The notes under the pieces: generated by a model
Database searches by the model: none
What the model saw: only the letters and a program-made list of their open reading frames with translations
Told to the model about the DNA's origin: nothing
DNA from: Cypionkella sinensis
GTDB lineage: Bacteria > Pseudomonadota > Alphaproteobacteria > Rhodobacterales > Rhodobacteraceae
NCBI RefSeq assembly: GCF_042646385.1
Contig: NZ_JBHRTO010000001.1
Span: forward strand, 434,001 to 498,000
DNA length: 64,000 nt
Direction: 5' to 3'
In this document: positions 1 to 8,408 of the stretch, piece by piece
Layout of the letters: each line of letters begins with the position of its first letter
How positions within the stretch are numbered: position 1 is the first letter of the stretch
Translations under genes and position numbers: made by a program

Positions 1-1
1 A

Positions 2-46
2 CGGATAAAGGCCGCCGAGGCGGTAAACTTGGTAAAGGGCAGCTAG
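2..46 (+). CDS. 3' end of an upstream gene, probably dxr (partial)
   Basis: An open frame enters from the left edge and ends with TAG one base before the rseP GTG; only 14 codons are visible (ending ...AVNLVKGS). In many alphaproteobacteria 1-deoxy-D-xylulose-5-phosphate reductoisomerase (dxr) directly precedes rseP-bamA, so dxr is the likely identity. This rests on gene order, not on a recognisable motif. Confidence 0.35.
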   Translation, partial: RIKAAEAVNLVKGS

Positions 47-47
47 C

Positions 48-1385
48 GTGGATTTAAGCAGCATTGCGGCGTCATTGGGCGGTGCGGTTTGGTCGGGCCT
101 GTTCTTCATCGTCGCCGTGGCGGTGATCGTGGCAGTGCATGAATACGGCCATTACATCGTCGGGCGCTGGTCTGGCATCCATGCCGAGGTGTTCTCGTTG
201 GGCTTCGGCCCGGTGATCTATTCCCGCGTTGATAAACGTGGCACCAAATGGCAGATCGCCGCCTTTCCCATTGGTGGCTATGTGAAATTCCTTGGCGACA
301 AGGATGCAGCCTCCTCCACCGATCACACCGCGATTGACGGGCTTTCCGAGTCAGAACGCCGTCACACCATGGCAGGTGCGCCGCTGTGGGCGCGCGCGGC
401 CACGGTTGCAGCAGGCCCGGTGTTCAACTTCATTCTGGCCATCGTGGTGTTCATCGGCATGATCACCTACACCGGCGTCGCCACGGATGTGCCCGTGGTG
501 GGCCGCGTTAACGCCTCGCCCTTTGTCGGCCAAACCTTGCAACCCGGCGACCGGATTGTAGCGCTGAACGGCACAGCTACCCCCGACATCGACAGCTTTG
601 CGAAAACTGCCAACGCGCTGCCGCCTGCCGCGACCGTCACCTACAGCATCGACCGCGACGGTCAGACGCTTGATGTGCAAGGCGCACATCCCTTCCTGCC
701 CTTGGTGGGTGCGGTGATGCCGCGCAATGCCGGGGGCGATGCGGGTATTCAGGTTGGCGACGTGATCTTGCAGGTCGGCGATACCCCCGTGACCGCCTTC
801 AGCCAACTGCCCGCGCTGGTCGAGGCCACCCAGGGCGCGCCCATCGCCCTGAAAATCTGGCGCGATGGTCAAATCATCGACCTCACCCTGTCGCCCAACC
901 GCCGCGATCTGCCGAAAGACGGCGGCGGCTTTGAAACCCGTTGGATGATTGGCCTGTCGGGCGGCATGTTGTTTGAACCGCAAACCCGCCAACCCGGCCC
1001 GTGGGAGACCGTGACGCTGGCCGTCAATCAGGCATGGCTCACCGCCCAATCCTCGCTCTCGGGCCTGTGGCACATTATCACCGGCCAGATCAGCACCTGC
1101 AACCTCTCTGGCCCCGTCGGCATGGCCGAAGTGATGGGCGACGCCGCCCGTCAGGGCCCCGAGCAGTTCATCGGCTATCTCGGCATGATGTCGCTGGGCA
1201 TCGGCCTTTTGAACCTGTTCCCGATCCCGGTGCTGGACGGCGGCCATCTCGTGTTCTTCGCCTACGAGGCCGTGTTCCGCCGCAAGCCGAACCCCGCGGT
1301 GATGAATGTGCTGATGCTGATCGGTCTGATGGCCGTTCTCAGCTTCATGTTCTTCGCCTTGGGCAATGATTTCACCTGCAAATAA
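48..1385 (+). CDS. rseP: RseP/MmpA-type site-2 zinc metalloprotease
   Basis: Intramembrane protease of the M50 family that cuts membrane-anchored anti-sigma factors and signal-peptide remnants in the inner membrane. The 445-aa protein has the catalytic HEYGH at residues 31-35 inside the first membrane segment, two PDZ-like segments in the middle (about 130-290), and the third zinc-ligand motif LDG at about 396-398 within the last membrane segments. Length is normal for the family. Start is GTG, chosen because the upstream frame stops one base earlier and an AAGGG lies about 9 nt upstream. It opens the envelope gene block that continues through bamA and lpx genes. Confidence 0.95.
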   Translation: MDLSSIAASLGGAVWSGLFFIVAVAVIVAVHEYGHYIVGRWSGIHAEVFSLGFGPVIYSRVDKRGTKWQIAAFPIGGYVKFLGDKDAASSTDHTAIDGLSESERRHTMAGAPLWARAATVAAGPVFNFILAIVVFIGMITYTGVATDVPVVGRVNASPFVGQTLQPGDRIVALNGTATPDIDSFAKTANALPPAATVTYSIDRDGQTLDVQGAHPFLPLVGAVMPRNAGGDAGIQVGDVILQVGDTPVTAFSQLPALVEATQGAPIALKIWRDGQIIDLTLSPNRRDLPKDGGGFETRWMIGLSGGMLFEPQTRQPGPWETVTLAVNQAWLTAQSSLSGLWHIITGQISTCNLSGPVGMAEVMGDAARQGPEQFIGYLGMMSLGIGLLNLFPIPVLDGGHLVFFAYEAVFRRKPNPAVMNVLMLIGLMAVLSFMFFALGNDFTCK

Positions 1386-1452
1386 CGCCCCAAGCCATAG
1401 TGCTGCCACATTCACGGCGTAGATTTTCCGCATCAATTGGTGCGGAAAGGGC

Positions 1453-1596
1453 ATGACCATGCAAGCTGTGATGAAAAGCTACAAAGGCCTGTCGCTTCTG
1501 GTCTGGCTGAACTGGGATCGCCTGTTCACCGTGGGCACCGTCATCGTCGGCCTTTTGGCGGGGGCCTTTCTGGGTACGGCGCTGACACAGCCCTGA
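1453..1596 (+). CDS. 47-aa single-pass membrane protein between rseP and bamA
   Basis: Small ORF starting MTMQAVMKSYKGLSLLVWLN and ending GTALTQP. It has an amphipathic N-terminus and one hydrophobic segment (about residues 25-43). A GGAAAGG lies about 5-10 nt upstream of the ATG. It lies in the 324-nt gap between rseP and bamA, on the same strand. The coding frame has normal GC-rich codon use and no competing ORF that is convincing. I believe similar short proteins occur at this position in related Rhodobacteraceae, but cannot verify it here. Function unknown; the location suggests envelope biogenesis. Confidence 0.65.
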   Translation: MTMQAVMKSYKGLSLLVWLNWDRLFTVGTVIVGLLAGAFLGTALTQP

Positions 1597-1646
1597 TCCG
1601 GCCCGAGAATATCGACCAATTGTTTACGATTTTGCCAGCCATCCTT

Positions 1647-1675
1647 TTGACATTGCTTGCGGTTACAGGTAGTCA
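1647..1675 (+). promoter_or_regulatory. possible promoter upstream of bamA
   Basis: A perfect TTGACA (1647-1652) is followed after 17 nt by TAGTCA (1670-1675). The -35 is strong and the -10 is poor. It would give an internal start 30-40 nt upstream of the bamA ATG, consistent with bamA needing expression apart from rseP. Confidence 0.3.
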
Positions 1676-1709
1676 GATGCACAGGATTTAGTGCATTCAG
1701 GAGCGGCTT

Positions 1710-4031
1710 ATGCGGGAAACAGCAAGCGCAGGTATCACGCGCAAGGGTAAGTTCCGTGGCTTTGTGCGCCCGACACTCGTTGCAATTCTGCTTTCCAGCG
1801 CAATGGTTTCCGAACCGTTCCTCACGCTTGCTCAGGCGCAGACCTACAGCTTCACCAACGTGGCGGTTGAGGGCAACGCGCGCGTCGATGCAGCCACCAT
1901 CCTGAAATACGCGGGAATCGCCCGCGGTCAGTCGCTGGCTGCCGGACAGCTCAATGACGCCTATCAACGCATTTTCGCTTCCGGCTTGTTCGAAACTGTT
2001 GATCTTGTGCCACAGGGCAGCACCCTGTTGATCAAGGTCAAAGAACTGCCGATGCTGAATGTCGTCGATTTTCAGGGCAACAAGCTGGTCAAAGACGAAA
2101 AGCTGACAGAACTGGTCAAATCAAAATCGCGGCTGGTCTATAATCCGGCCCAGGCCGAGGCTGATGCCGCGCAAATCGCCGAAGCCTACCGCGTGCAGGG
2201 CCGCCTTGCGGCCACGGTCGACCCAAAGATCATCCGCCGTTCCGACAATCGCGTCGATCTGGTGTTTGAAATCACCGAAGGCAAAGTTGTTGAAAACGAA
2301 GGTATTTCTTTTGTCGGCAACCGCGCCTTCAGCGACCGCCGCCTCAAGCAGGTGCTGCAAACCAAGCAAGCGGGCTTCCTGCGCCAGTTGATCAAGGCTG
2401 ATACTTTCGTGCCGGAGCGCCTGGAAGTCGACAAGCAGATGCTGCGCGATTTCTACCTGTCGCGTGGCTATATCGACGTGCAAGTCGTTGACGCCACTGG
2501 CCAACTTTCCCGCGAACGCGATGCGACCTTCGTGACCTACACGGTCAAAGAGGGGCAAAGCTGGAAGATCGGCAACGTCAGCACCGTGTCCGAAGTTGAA
2601 GGTGTCGATGCAGCCGAATTTGCCGCTGTGCAAAAGATGCGCTCGGGCGTCACCTATTCGCCGTCGATTATTGAGAACAACATCGCCCGGATGGAAAATC
2701 TGGCTTTGCGCAAGGGACTGAACTTTGTCAGCGTAGAGCCGCGCCTTGTCCGTAACGAGCGTAACCAGACGCTTGACGTGGAATATGTGATCAAGCGCGG
2801 TGATAAGGTTTTCGTCGAACGCATTGATATTGAAGGCAATACCACGACGCTCGACCAAGTGGTCCGCCGTCAGTTCCGCACCGTTGAAGGCGACCCCTTC
2901 AACCCGCGCGAAATCCGTCAGGCAGCCGAGCGTATCCGCGCTTTGGGCTTTTTCACCGATGCTAAGGTTGACGCCAAACCCGGCAGCAACCCTGATGAAG
3001 TCGTCGTCAACGTCGATGTGGAAGAAAAGCCCACCGGCTCGCTCAGCTTGGGCGCGAGTTTCGGCACCCAATCTGGCCTTGGTTTGAATGTCGGCTTCTC
3101 GGAAACCAACTTCCTCGGGCGGGGGCAGGCGTTCTCGGTGAACATTGCCACCGCTTCCGATACCAAAGACAGCGGGATTTCCTTTGTTGAACCGGCGCTT
3201 CTTGGCCGCGATCTCAAGCTGAAATTTGGCTTGACCTATAACGAAACCAACAACGCCAGCGCACTCTACGACACCCGCTCTATCGCGTTCACCACGGGGT
3301 TGGAGTTTCCAATTGCCGAGCAGTCGCGGCTGGAACTGCGTTTCAAAGCGTTCCAAGACACGATCAGCAACGTAACCTCCACAGCGCCGCTGCTGATCGC
3401 AGAGGATGCCCGCGGCAGCGAAACCGGCTCGGGCTTGGGGTATATCTATACCTTCGACAACCGCGTGACGGGCCTTAACCCGAAAAGCAGCCTGTTGTTC
3501 CGCTTCGGGCAGGATTTTGTCGGTCTGGGCGGGGATGCGAAATTTGTGGAAACCACCGCTCTGGCAGTGGCGGAAACCAAGGTGTTCAACGAAGACGTGA
3601 CGCTGCGGGCGATCTTTGAAGGCGGCGCTGTCAACAGCTTTGGCGGCTATGATACCCGCGTGACAGACCGCTATTTCGGCAATGGCAAGATCCGGGGCTT
3701 TGACACCAACGGCATCGGCCCGCGCGACGCATCTGGCGATGCTCTGGGCGGCAACTTCTATGCTACCGTCAAGCTAGAGGCTGAATTCCCGCTGGGCCTG
3801 CCGGAAGAATACGGCATCACCGGTGGTGTGTTTGCCGACATGGGGTCGGTTTGGGGCTTGGACAACCCGGGTGCTGTTGACGACAGCGCGCATCTGCGTG
3901 CGGCTGTCGGCGTCTCGGTGCTGTGGACCACGCCGATCGGCCCGTTGCGGTTCAACTTCTCGAACGCGGTCAAGAAAGAAAGCTATGACGAAGAGCAAAG
4001 CTTCGATCTGACCATCGCGACGAAATTCTGA
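1710..4031 (+). CDS. bamA: outer membrane protein assembly factor BamA
   Basis: Omp85-family core of the BAM complex that folds beta-barrels into the outer membrane. 773 aa: signal peptide of about 44 residues (hydrophobic core then AQAQ-T), five POTRA domains to about residue 425, then a C-terminal 16-strand barrel. The barrel carries IRGFDTNG, equivalent to the VRGF loop-6 motif, and ends in a terminal Phe (IATKF) as outer-membrane barrels do. A GGAG ribosome site (CAGGAGCGG) precedes the ATG. The stop overlaps the next start (TGATG), so the Skp-like chaperone gene is translationally coupled to it. Confidence 0.97.
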   Translation: MRETASAGITRKGKFRGFVRPTLVAILLSSAMVSEPFLTLAQAQTYSFTNVAVEGNARVDAATILKYAGIARGQSLAAGQLNDAYQRIFASGLFETVDLVPQGSTLLIKVKELPMLNVVDFQGNKLVKDEKLTELVKSKSRLVYNPAQAEADAAQIAEAYRVQGRLAATVDPKIIRRSDNRVDLVFEITEGKVVENEGISFVGNRAFSDRRLKQVLQTKQAGFLRQLIKADTFVPERLEVDKQMLRDFYLSRGYIDVQVVDATGQLSRERDATFVTYTVKEGQSWKIGNVSTVSEVEGVDAAEFAAVQKMRSGVTYSPSIIENNIARMENLALRKGLNFVSVEPRLVRNERNQTLDVEYVIKRGDKVFVERIDIEGNTTTLDQVVRRQFRTVEGDPFNPREIRQAAERIRALGFFTDAKVDAKPGSNPDEVVVNVDVEEKPTGSLSLGASFGTQSGLGLNVGFSETNFLGRGQAFSVNIATASDTKDSGISFVEPALLGRDLKLKFGLTYNETNNASALYDTRSIAFTTGLEFPIAEQSRLELRFKAFQDTISNVTSTAPLLIAEDARGSETGSGLGYIYTFDNRVTGLNPKSSLLFRFGQDFVGLGGDAKFVETTALAVAETKVFNEDVTLRAIFEGGAVNSFGGYDTRVTDRYFGNGKIRGFDTNGIGPRDASGDALGGNFYATVKLEAEFPLGLPEEYGITGGVFADMGSVWGLDNPGAVDDSAHLRAAVGVSVLWTTPIGPLRFNFSNAVKKESYDEEQSFDLTIATKF

Positions 4032-4654
4032 TGCAGCGGCAGGCGGCGGGGCTGATCACGGCACTGCTGCTTGCGGTTTGCCCGCAGGCTTTGCTGGCGC
4101 AAAGCGTGGTTGAAAAGACCGCGATCGTGACGCTGGATCAGGATCAGTTGTATCTTGGCACCCAATACGGACGCGCCCTGCAAACCAAGTTTGAGGCCGA
4201 GTCCAAGGCGCTTCTCGCCGAAAACCGCAAGATCGACGCCGCACTCGAGGCGGAAGAGCGTGAGTTGACAGATCGCCGTGCGACGATGACCGCGGAAGAG
4301 TTCCGGCCATTGGGCGATGCTTTCGATAAGAAAGCCAATGACTTGCGCAAGGCACAGGATGCAAAATCCACCGATCTTGCCAAGTCACGCGATGCCGACC
4401 GGCAAGCGTTCTTTCAGGCCGTCGCACCCATATTGGGCGATTACATGGTTGAACGCGGCGCGGTTGCGATCTTGGATAAATCCGCCATCGTCGTCAGCCT
4501 TGGCTCCATTGACATAACCAAAGAAGTGATCGCGCGCATCGACGCACGTCTGGGCGATGGCACCACGCCGCCAGCGCCAGTGCTAGCGCCCGAACCCACA
4601 CCGGCACCCGCGCCCACTCCAGCACCTGAACCAGCGCCTGCCCCCGCACCCTAA
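4031..4654 (+). CDS. OmpH/Skp-family periplasmic chaperone
   Basis: Periplasmic chaperone that carries unfolded outer-membrane proteins to BAM. 207 aa with an N-terminal signal peptide (about 1-23, ...ALLA-QS), a central charged helical region typical of the Skp tentacles (about 50-120), and an unusual Pro/Ala tail at 178-207 built of PAPAP/EPAPAP-type repeats. The start overlaps the bamA stop by one base. The Pro-Ala tail is longer than in enterobacterial Skp and may be a flexible linker near peptidoglycan; that last point is inference. Confidence 0.85.
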   Translation: MQRQAAGLITALLLAVCPQALLAQSVVEKTAIVTLDQDQLYLGTQYGRALQTKFEAESKALLAENRKIDAALEAEERELTDRRATMTAEEFRPLGDAFDKKANDLRKAQDAKSTDLAKSRDADRQAFFQAVAPILGDYMVERGAVAILDKSAIVVSLGSIDITKEVIARIDARLGDGTTPPAPVLAPEPTPAPAPTPAPEPAPAPAP

Positions 4655-4742
4655 GCCCGCCCGCCAATGGCTTGTCTCAGCCAGCGGTTTTCGCTAGTGA
4701 CATCCCACGCCCCGGCAAGAGGGCCGCACACTCGGAGTTCTC

Positions 4743-5219
4743 ATGACCGACCAGCCCAACGCAGACGCCCCGCAATCCGCAGATCTGTCGCTGATCCAGC
4801 GCATCATCCCGCACCGTTATCCCTTCCTGCTGGTCGATAAGGTGCGCGACATCTACATCAACAAATCCTGCGTCGGCATCAAGAACATCACCTTCAACGA
4901 GCCGCAGTTCCAAGGCCATTTCCCCGGCATGCCGATCTTCCCCGGCGTGATGATCATCGAGGCGATGGCGCAGACCTCTGGCATCCTCGTTGGCCTGTCG
5001 ATGGATCTGGTCGACAAGAACGCCACCGTGTTCTTCATGGGCGTCGATGCGGTGAAATTCCGCCGCAAGGTTGTCCCCGGCGATGCGCTGGAACTGCACG
5101 TCACCGCCCTGCGCGGCGGCGGTCGGGTGTGGAAATTCGCCGGTCGCGCCATGGTCGATGGCGAACTGGCCTGCGAAGCCGAATTCATGGCGATGTTCGA
5201 CGTCCCGAAGAAAGCCTGA
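4743..5219 (+). CDS. fabZ: 3-hydroxyacyl-[acyl-carrier-protein] dehydratase FabZ
   Basis: Dehydrates beta-hydroxyacyl-ACP in type II fatty acid synthesis, on the pathway that also supplies 3-hydroxyacyl-ACP to LpxA. 158 aa hot-dog fold protein with HRYPFLLVD, then QGHFPGMPIFPGVM, giving catalytic His59 and Glu73. Standard family length. It is followed by lpxA after 2 nt. In many proteobacteria lpxD lies between bamA/skp and fabZ; here there is only an 88-nt gap, so lpxD must be elsewhere. Confidence 0.95.
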   Translation: MTDQPNADAPQSADLSLIQRIIPHRYPFLLVDKVRDIYINKSCVGIKNITFNEPQFQGHFPGMPIFPGVMIIEAMAQTSGILVGLSMDLVDKNATVFFMGVDAVKFRRKVVPGDALELHVTALRGGGRVWKFAGRAMVDGELACEAEFMAMFDVPKKA

Positions 5220-5221
5220 TC

Positions 5222-6019
5222 ATGGCGATCCACGGTACAGCCCTTGTCCACCCCTCTGCCTTCGTCGAGGAGGGCGCCACCATTGGCCCCGATTGCTTCA
5301 TCGGCCCCTTCGCGCTGATCGGCCCCGAGGTGACGTTGCACAAGGGTGTCACGGTGAAATCGCACGCCGTGGTGACAGGCTGGACCGAGATCGGCGACGA
5401 CACCACCATCTTCCCCTTCGCCTGCGTCGGCGAAGTGCCGCAAGATCTGAAATTCAAGGGTGAGCGCACAAGGCTGATCGTCGGCAAACGCTGCAAGATC
5501 CGCGAGGGTGCCACCCTGAACACCGGCACCGAGGGCGGCGGCGGCATCACCCGCGTCGGCGATGATTGCCTGCTGATGACCGGCGCGCATATCGGCCACG
5601 ACGCGCAACTTGGCAACCGCATCGTGCTGGCCAATCAGGTCGCCATCGCGGGCCATTGCCACATCGGCGATGATGTCATCGTCGGCGGACTGTCGGGCAT
5701 CCACCAATGGGTGCGCGTGGGGCAGGGCGCGATCATTGGTGCCGTCACGATGGTGACGAATGATGTGCTGCCCTACGGCCTTGTCCAAGGCCCGCGCGGC
5801 GTGCTCGATGGTTTGAACCTCGTTGGCCTGAAACGCCGCGGCGTGGATCGCGCCGACATCACTGCCATGCGTGCGGCCTTTCAGATGCTGGCACAGGGCG
5901 AGGGCAGCTTTCTGGACCGCGCCCGCCGTCTGGCCGAGGAAACCGACAGTCCATATGTGCGCGAGATGACTGACTTCATCCTCTCGGCAACCGACCGCTC
6001 GTTCCTGACCCCGAAATGA
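5222..6019 (+). CDS. lpxA: UDP-N-acetylglucosamine acyltransferase LpxA
   Basis: First committed step of lipid A synthesis: transfers 3-hydroxyacyl from ACP to the 3-OH of UDP-GlcNAc. 265 aa. The N-terminal two thirds is a left-handed beta-helix of hexapeptide repeats; the HIGHD motif supplies the catalytic His at about residue 126. The C-terminal part is helical. A longer in-frame ORF starts upstream inside fabZ, but MAIHGTALVHP is the family N-terminus and begins 2 nt after the fabZ stop. The stop overlaps the lpxI start (ATGA). Confidence 0.95.
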   Translation: MAIHGTALVHPSAFVEEGATIGPDCFIGPFALIGPEVTLHKGVTVKSHAVVTGWTEIGDDTTIFPFACVGEVPQDLKFKGERTRLIVGKRCKIREGATLNTGTEGGGGITRVGDDCLLMTGAHIGHDAQLGNRIVLANQVAIAGHCHIGDDVIVGGLSGIHQWVRVGQGAIIGAVTMVTNDVLPYGLVQGPRGVLDGLNLVGLKRRGVDRADITAMRAAFQMLAQGEGSFLDRARRLAEETDSPYVREMTDFILSATDRSFLTPK

Positions 6020-6810
6020 GCCGGCTTGCCATCATCGCAGGGCAGGGCGCTTTGCCTGCCGCCTTGGCGGCAAGCCTGCCAGAGCCGCCCTTCGTCTGCG
6101 CTTTGGATGGCTTCACCCCCACCGGCCTGGATGTCGATCAGGTGTTCCGCGTCGAACGCCTCGCACTGTTCCTGCGCCTGCTGGAAGATCAGGGCACCAC
6201 CCGCATCGCCTTTGCCGGGGCGGTGCAGCGCCCGCGCCTTGACCCCTCGCTGTTCGATCCGCAGACCGCGCAAATGGTGCCGCGCCTGCTCGCCGCGATG
6301 GCGCAGGGCGACGATGCCACACTGCGCGAGGTGATTGCGATTTTCGAGGAAGCGGGTTTTGAGGTGGTGGGCGTTGAATCCATCGCCCCCGCGCTCCTCC
6401 CACAAGCCGCTGTTCTGGCAGGCGAAATCAACGCACAGCACGAAACCGACGCCACCCGCGCCGCAGCCATCACCGCCGCCCTTGGGGCTGTCGATGTCGG
6501 TCAAGGCTGCGTCGTAGCAAATGGCCTCTGCCTCGCGGTTGAGGCGCTGCCCGGCACTGATGCGATGCTGAAAAGCCTCGCTGCCATTCCCGCCAGCTTG
6601 CGCCCGAAAGGCGGCTTGTTCTACAAATCGGCCAAACCGGGGCAAGACCGCCGCATTGATCTGCCCACCATCGGCCCCGACACCCTGCGCCTCGCCGCCG
6701 AGGCGGGCCTTGCCGGTGTGGTTTTCGAAGCTGGCTCGGTGATCTGCCTCGATCTGCCGCAAATGATCGCCTTTGCCCAAGCGCAGAACCTGCTGCTATG
6801 GGCGCGCTAA
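6016..6810 (+). CDS. lpxI: UDP-2,3-diacylglucosamine pyrophosphatase LpxI (DUF1009)
   Basis: Hydrolyses UDP-2,3-diacylglucosamine to lipid X, the alphaproteobacterial replacement for LpxH. 264 aa, starting MSRLAIIAGQGALPAALAAS, with later family-like stretches IAFAGAVQRP, GQGCVVANGLCLAVEA and GGLFYKSAKPGQDRRIDLPT. The ATG overlaps the lpxA stop by four bases, implying coupling. The lpxA-lpxI-lpxB order is typical for the class. Confidence 0.93.
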   Translation: MSRLAIIAGQGALPAALAASLPEPPFVCALDGFTPTGLDVDQVFRVERLALFLRLLEDQGTTRIAFAGAVQRPRLDPSLFDPQTAQMVPRLLAAMAQGDDATLREVIAIFEEAGFEVVGVESIAPALLPQAAVLAGEINAQHETDATRAAAITAALGAVDVGQGCVVANGLCLAVEALPGTDAMLKSLAAIPASLRPKGGLFYKSAKPGQDRRIDLPTIGPDTLRLAAEAGLAGVVFEAGSVICLDLPQMIAFAQAQNLLLWAR

Positions 6811-6841
6811 CCACGCATCTGCACTGCCCGACTGCATTGGA

Positions 6842-6961
6842 AGGTGCTTTTGCACCTGACATCTCGCGCCGCTGCCGCATTGCCCCCGGAGGCCCAAAGC
6901 CTCCGGGCAGCGCCTGCCCTGCCCATGGCAGGCGCTTCTCGCCCGCCAGGTCAGGCGCTGC
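6842..6961 (+). repeat. diverged copy of the ~215-bp multi-hairpin intergenic element, inside the lpx operon
   Basis: The gap between lpxI and lpxB holds three stem-loops: AGGTGC/GCACCT around TTTT (6842-6857), CCCGGAGGC/GCCTCCGGG (6885-6907), and a 15-bp arm pair (6907-6921 with 6947-6961) flanking GGCGCTTCTCGCCCGCC. The last two match, in order and shape, the CCGGGCCT/AGGCCCGG hairpin and the long GC arm of six other copies in this window, but with changes on both arms that keep pairing. A further hairpin GATCCTCC-ACC-GGAGGATC follows at 7018-7036. Confidence 0.7.
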
Positions 6962-7066
6962 CCTCTGCCATCGCGTGCGGATGCGGTTTACCCAGACGTT
7001 CCCACATAACCGGGGTCGATCCTCCACCGGAGGATCAACTGCTCCCGGCCAAATCATGGTCAGCAC

Positions 7067-8200
7067 ATGACAGCGCTCACCCTCTACCTTATCGCAGGCG
7101 AGCCCTCTGGCGACCGCCTCGGCGCCGCCCTGATGGCGGGGCTGAAAACCCTGCACCCCAACGTGACCTTCCAAGGCATCGGCGGCCCCTTGATGCAAGC
7201 CGAAGGGCTGCAAAGCCTGTTCCCGATGGAGGAACTCTCGATCATGGGGCTGGCTGAAGTGCTGCCGAAATACCTCCACCTCAAACGCCGCATCCGCGAG
7301 ACTGCCGCTGCCGCACTGGCCACCCAGCCCAATGCGCTGATCACCATCGACTCCCCCGATTTCTGCCTGCGCGTGGCCAAAATTGTCAAAACCGCCCAGC
7401 CAACCCTGCGCACCATCCACTACGTCGCACCCTCGGTCTGGGCTTGGCGCCCCGGCCGCGCCGCGAAAATGGCCAAGGTGATCGACCACGTTCTCGCCCT
7501 CTTGCCGTTCGAGCCGCCCTATATGACCGCCGCCGGGATGAGCTGCGATTTCGTCGGCCACCCTGTTGTCGCCGAACCCCTCGCCACCCCCGCCGAAATC
7601 GCGCGCCTCGCAGGCAGCAGTCCGCTGATCCTCACACTCCCCGGCTCGCGCCGTGGCGAAGTCAGCCGCCTTGCCCCGGTGATCGGCGAAACCCTCGCCC
7701 TGATCAAAGCCAAGCACCCCCAGGCCCGCGTCGCCCTTCCCACCGTGCGCGGCGTGGAACCACTGGTCCGCGATCTGACCGCGACCTGGCCGATCCAACC
7801 GCAGATCATCACCGACCCCGCCCTGAAACGCGCAGCCTTCGCCAGCGCCGATGTCGCCATCGCCGCATCCGGCACCGTCAGCCTTGAACTCGCTGCCAAC
7901 AGCTGCCCGATGGTGATCGCCTATGACATGCATCCGCTCACCCTCTGGCTGATGCGCCGCGCAGCACTGATCGACACGGTCACGCTGGTCAACCTCGTGT
8001 CGGACAGCCGCGTGGTGCCAGAGTTCATCGGCGAGAACTGCCGCGCAGAAAACATCGCGCCCGCTGTGCTAAGCCTGCTCGAAAACCCGCATTCGCAAAC
8101 CGCAGCCATGCACCTTACCATGCAGCGCTTGGGGCAGGGCGGCGAGCCACCCGGCCTGCGGGCGGCAAGATCAGTGCTCGCCGTGCTGCCAGATCGCTAA
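7067..8200 (+). CDS. lpxB: lipid-A-disaccharide synthase LpxB
   Basis: Condenses lipid X with UDP-2,3-diacylglucosamine to give lipid A disaccharide 1-phosphate at the inner membrane. 377 aa glycosyltransferase family 19 protein starting with AGEPSGDRLGAALM near the N-terminus, then IDSPDFCLRVAK, and later LPGSRRGEV and AASGTVSLELA in the nucleotide-binding half. Same strand as lpxI but 256 nt downstream, across a structured element. Confidence 0.95.
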   Translation: MTALTLYLIAGEPSGDRLGAALMAGLKTLHPNVTFQGIGGPLMQAEGLQSLFPMEELSIMGLAEVLPKYLHLKRRIRETAAAALATQPNALITIDSPDFCLRVAKIVKTAQPTLRTIHYVAPSVWAWRPGRAAKMAKVIDHVLALLPFEPPYMTAAGMSCDFVGHPVVAEPLATPAEIARLAGSSPLILTLPGSRRGEVSRLAPVIGETLALIKAKHPQARVALPTVRGVEPLVRDLTATWPIQPQIITDPALKRAAFASADVAIAASGTVSLELAANSCPMVIAYDMHPLTLWLMRRAALIDTVTLVNLVSDSRVVPEFIGENCRAENIAPAVLSLLENPHSQTAAMHLTMQRLGQGGEPPGLRAARSVLAVLPDR

Positions 8201-8215
8201 ACTTTATCTAAAATG

Positions 8216-8301
8216 CTTCATCTTGGCTAAAATACTCCCGCCGGAGGCTCCCAAGGTGAATGGCAGAAGCCTCCGGCGGGAGTATTTTAGCCAAGATGAA
8301 G
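8216..8301. repeat. palindromic repeat (GCCTCCGGCGGGAGTAT family), paired inward-facing arms
   Basis: Two near-perfect inverted arms (8216-8249 and 8268-8301), each containing CTTCATCTTGGCTAAAATAC and CTCCCGCCGGAGG in one or other orientation, surround an 18-nt spacer. Each arm also holds its own CCGCCGG dyad. It lies between the convergent lpxB and mnmA genes and could act as a bidirectional terminator, though it has no T-run. Related copies are at 26961, 39905 and 53505. Confidence 0.85.
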
Positions 8302-8408
8302 CCCGGCCCCGCTGAAGCCGGATCGCGCCAAAGTGTTAAAAGTCTGTTAAACTGGCAGGGTCAAGCCATTGAAAACAAACGGCTCAAAAAGGTCCCGAGT
8401 TGGGACCG

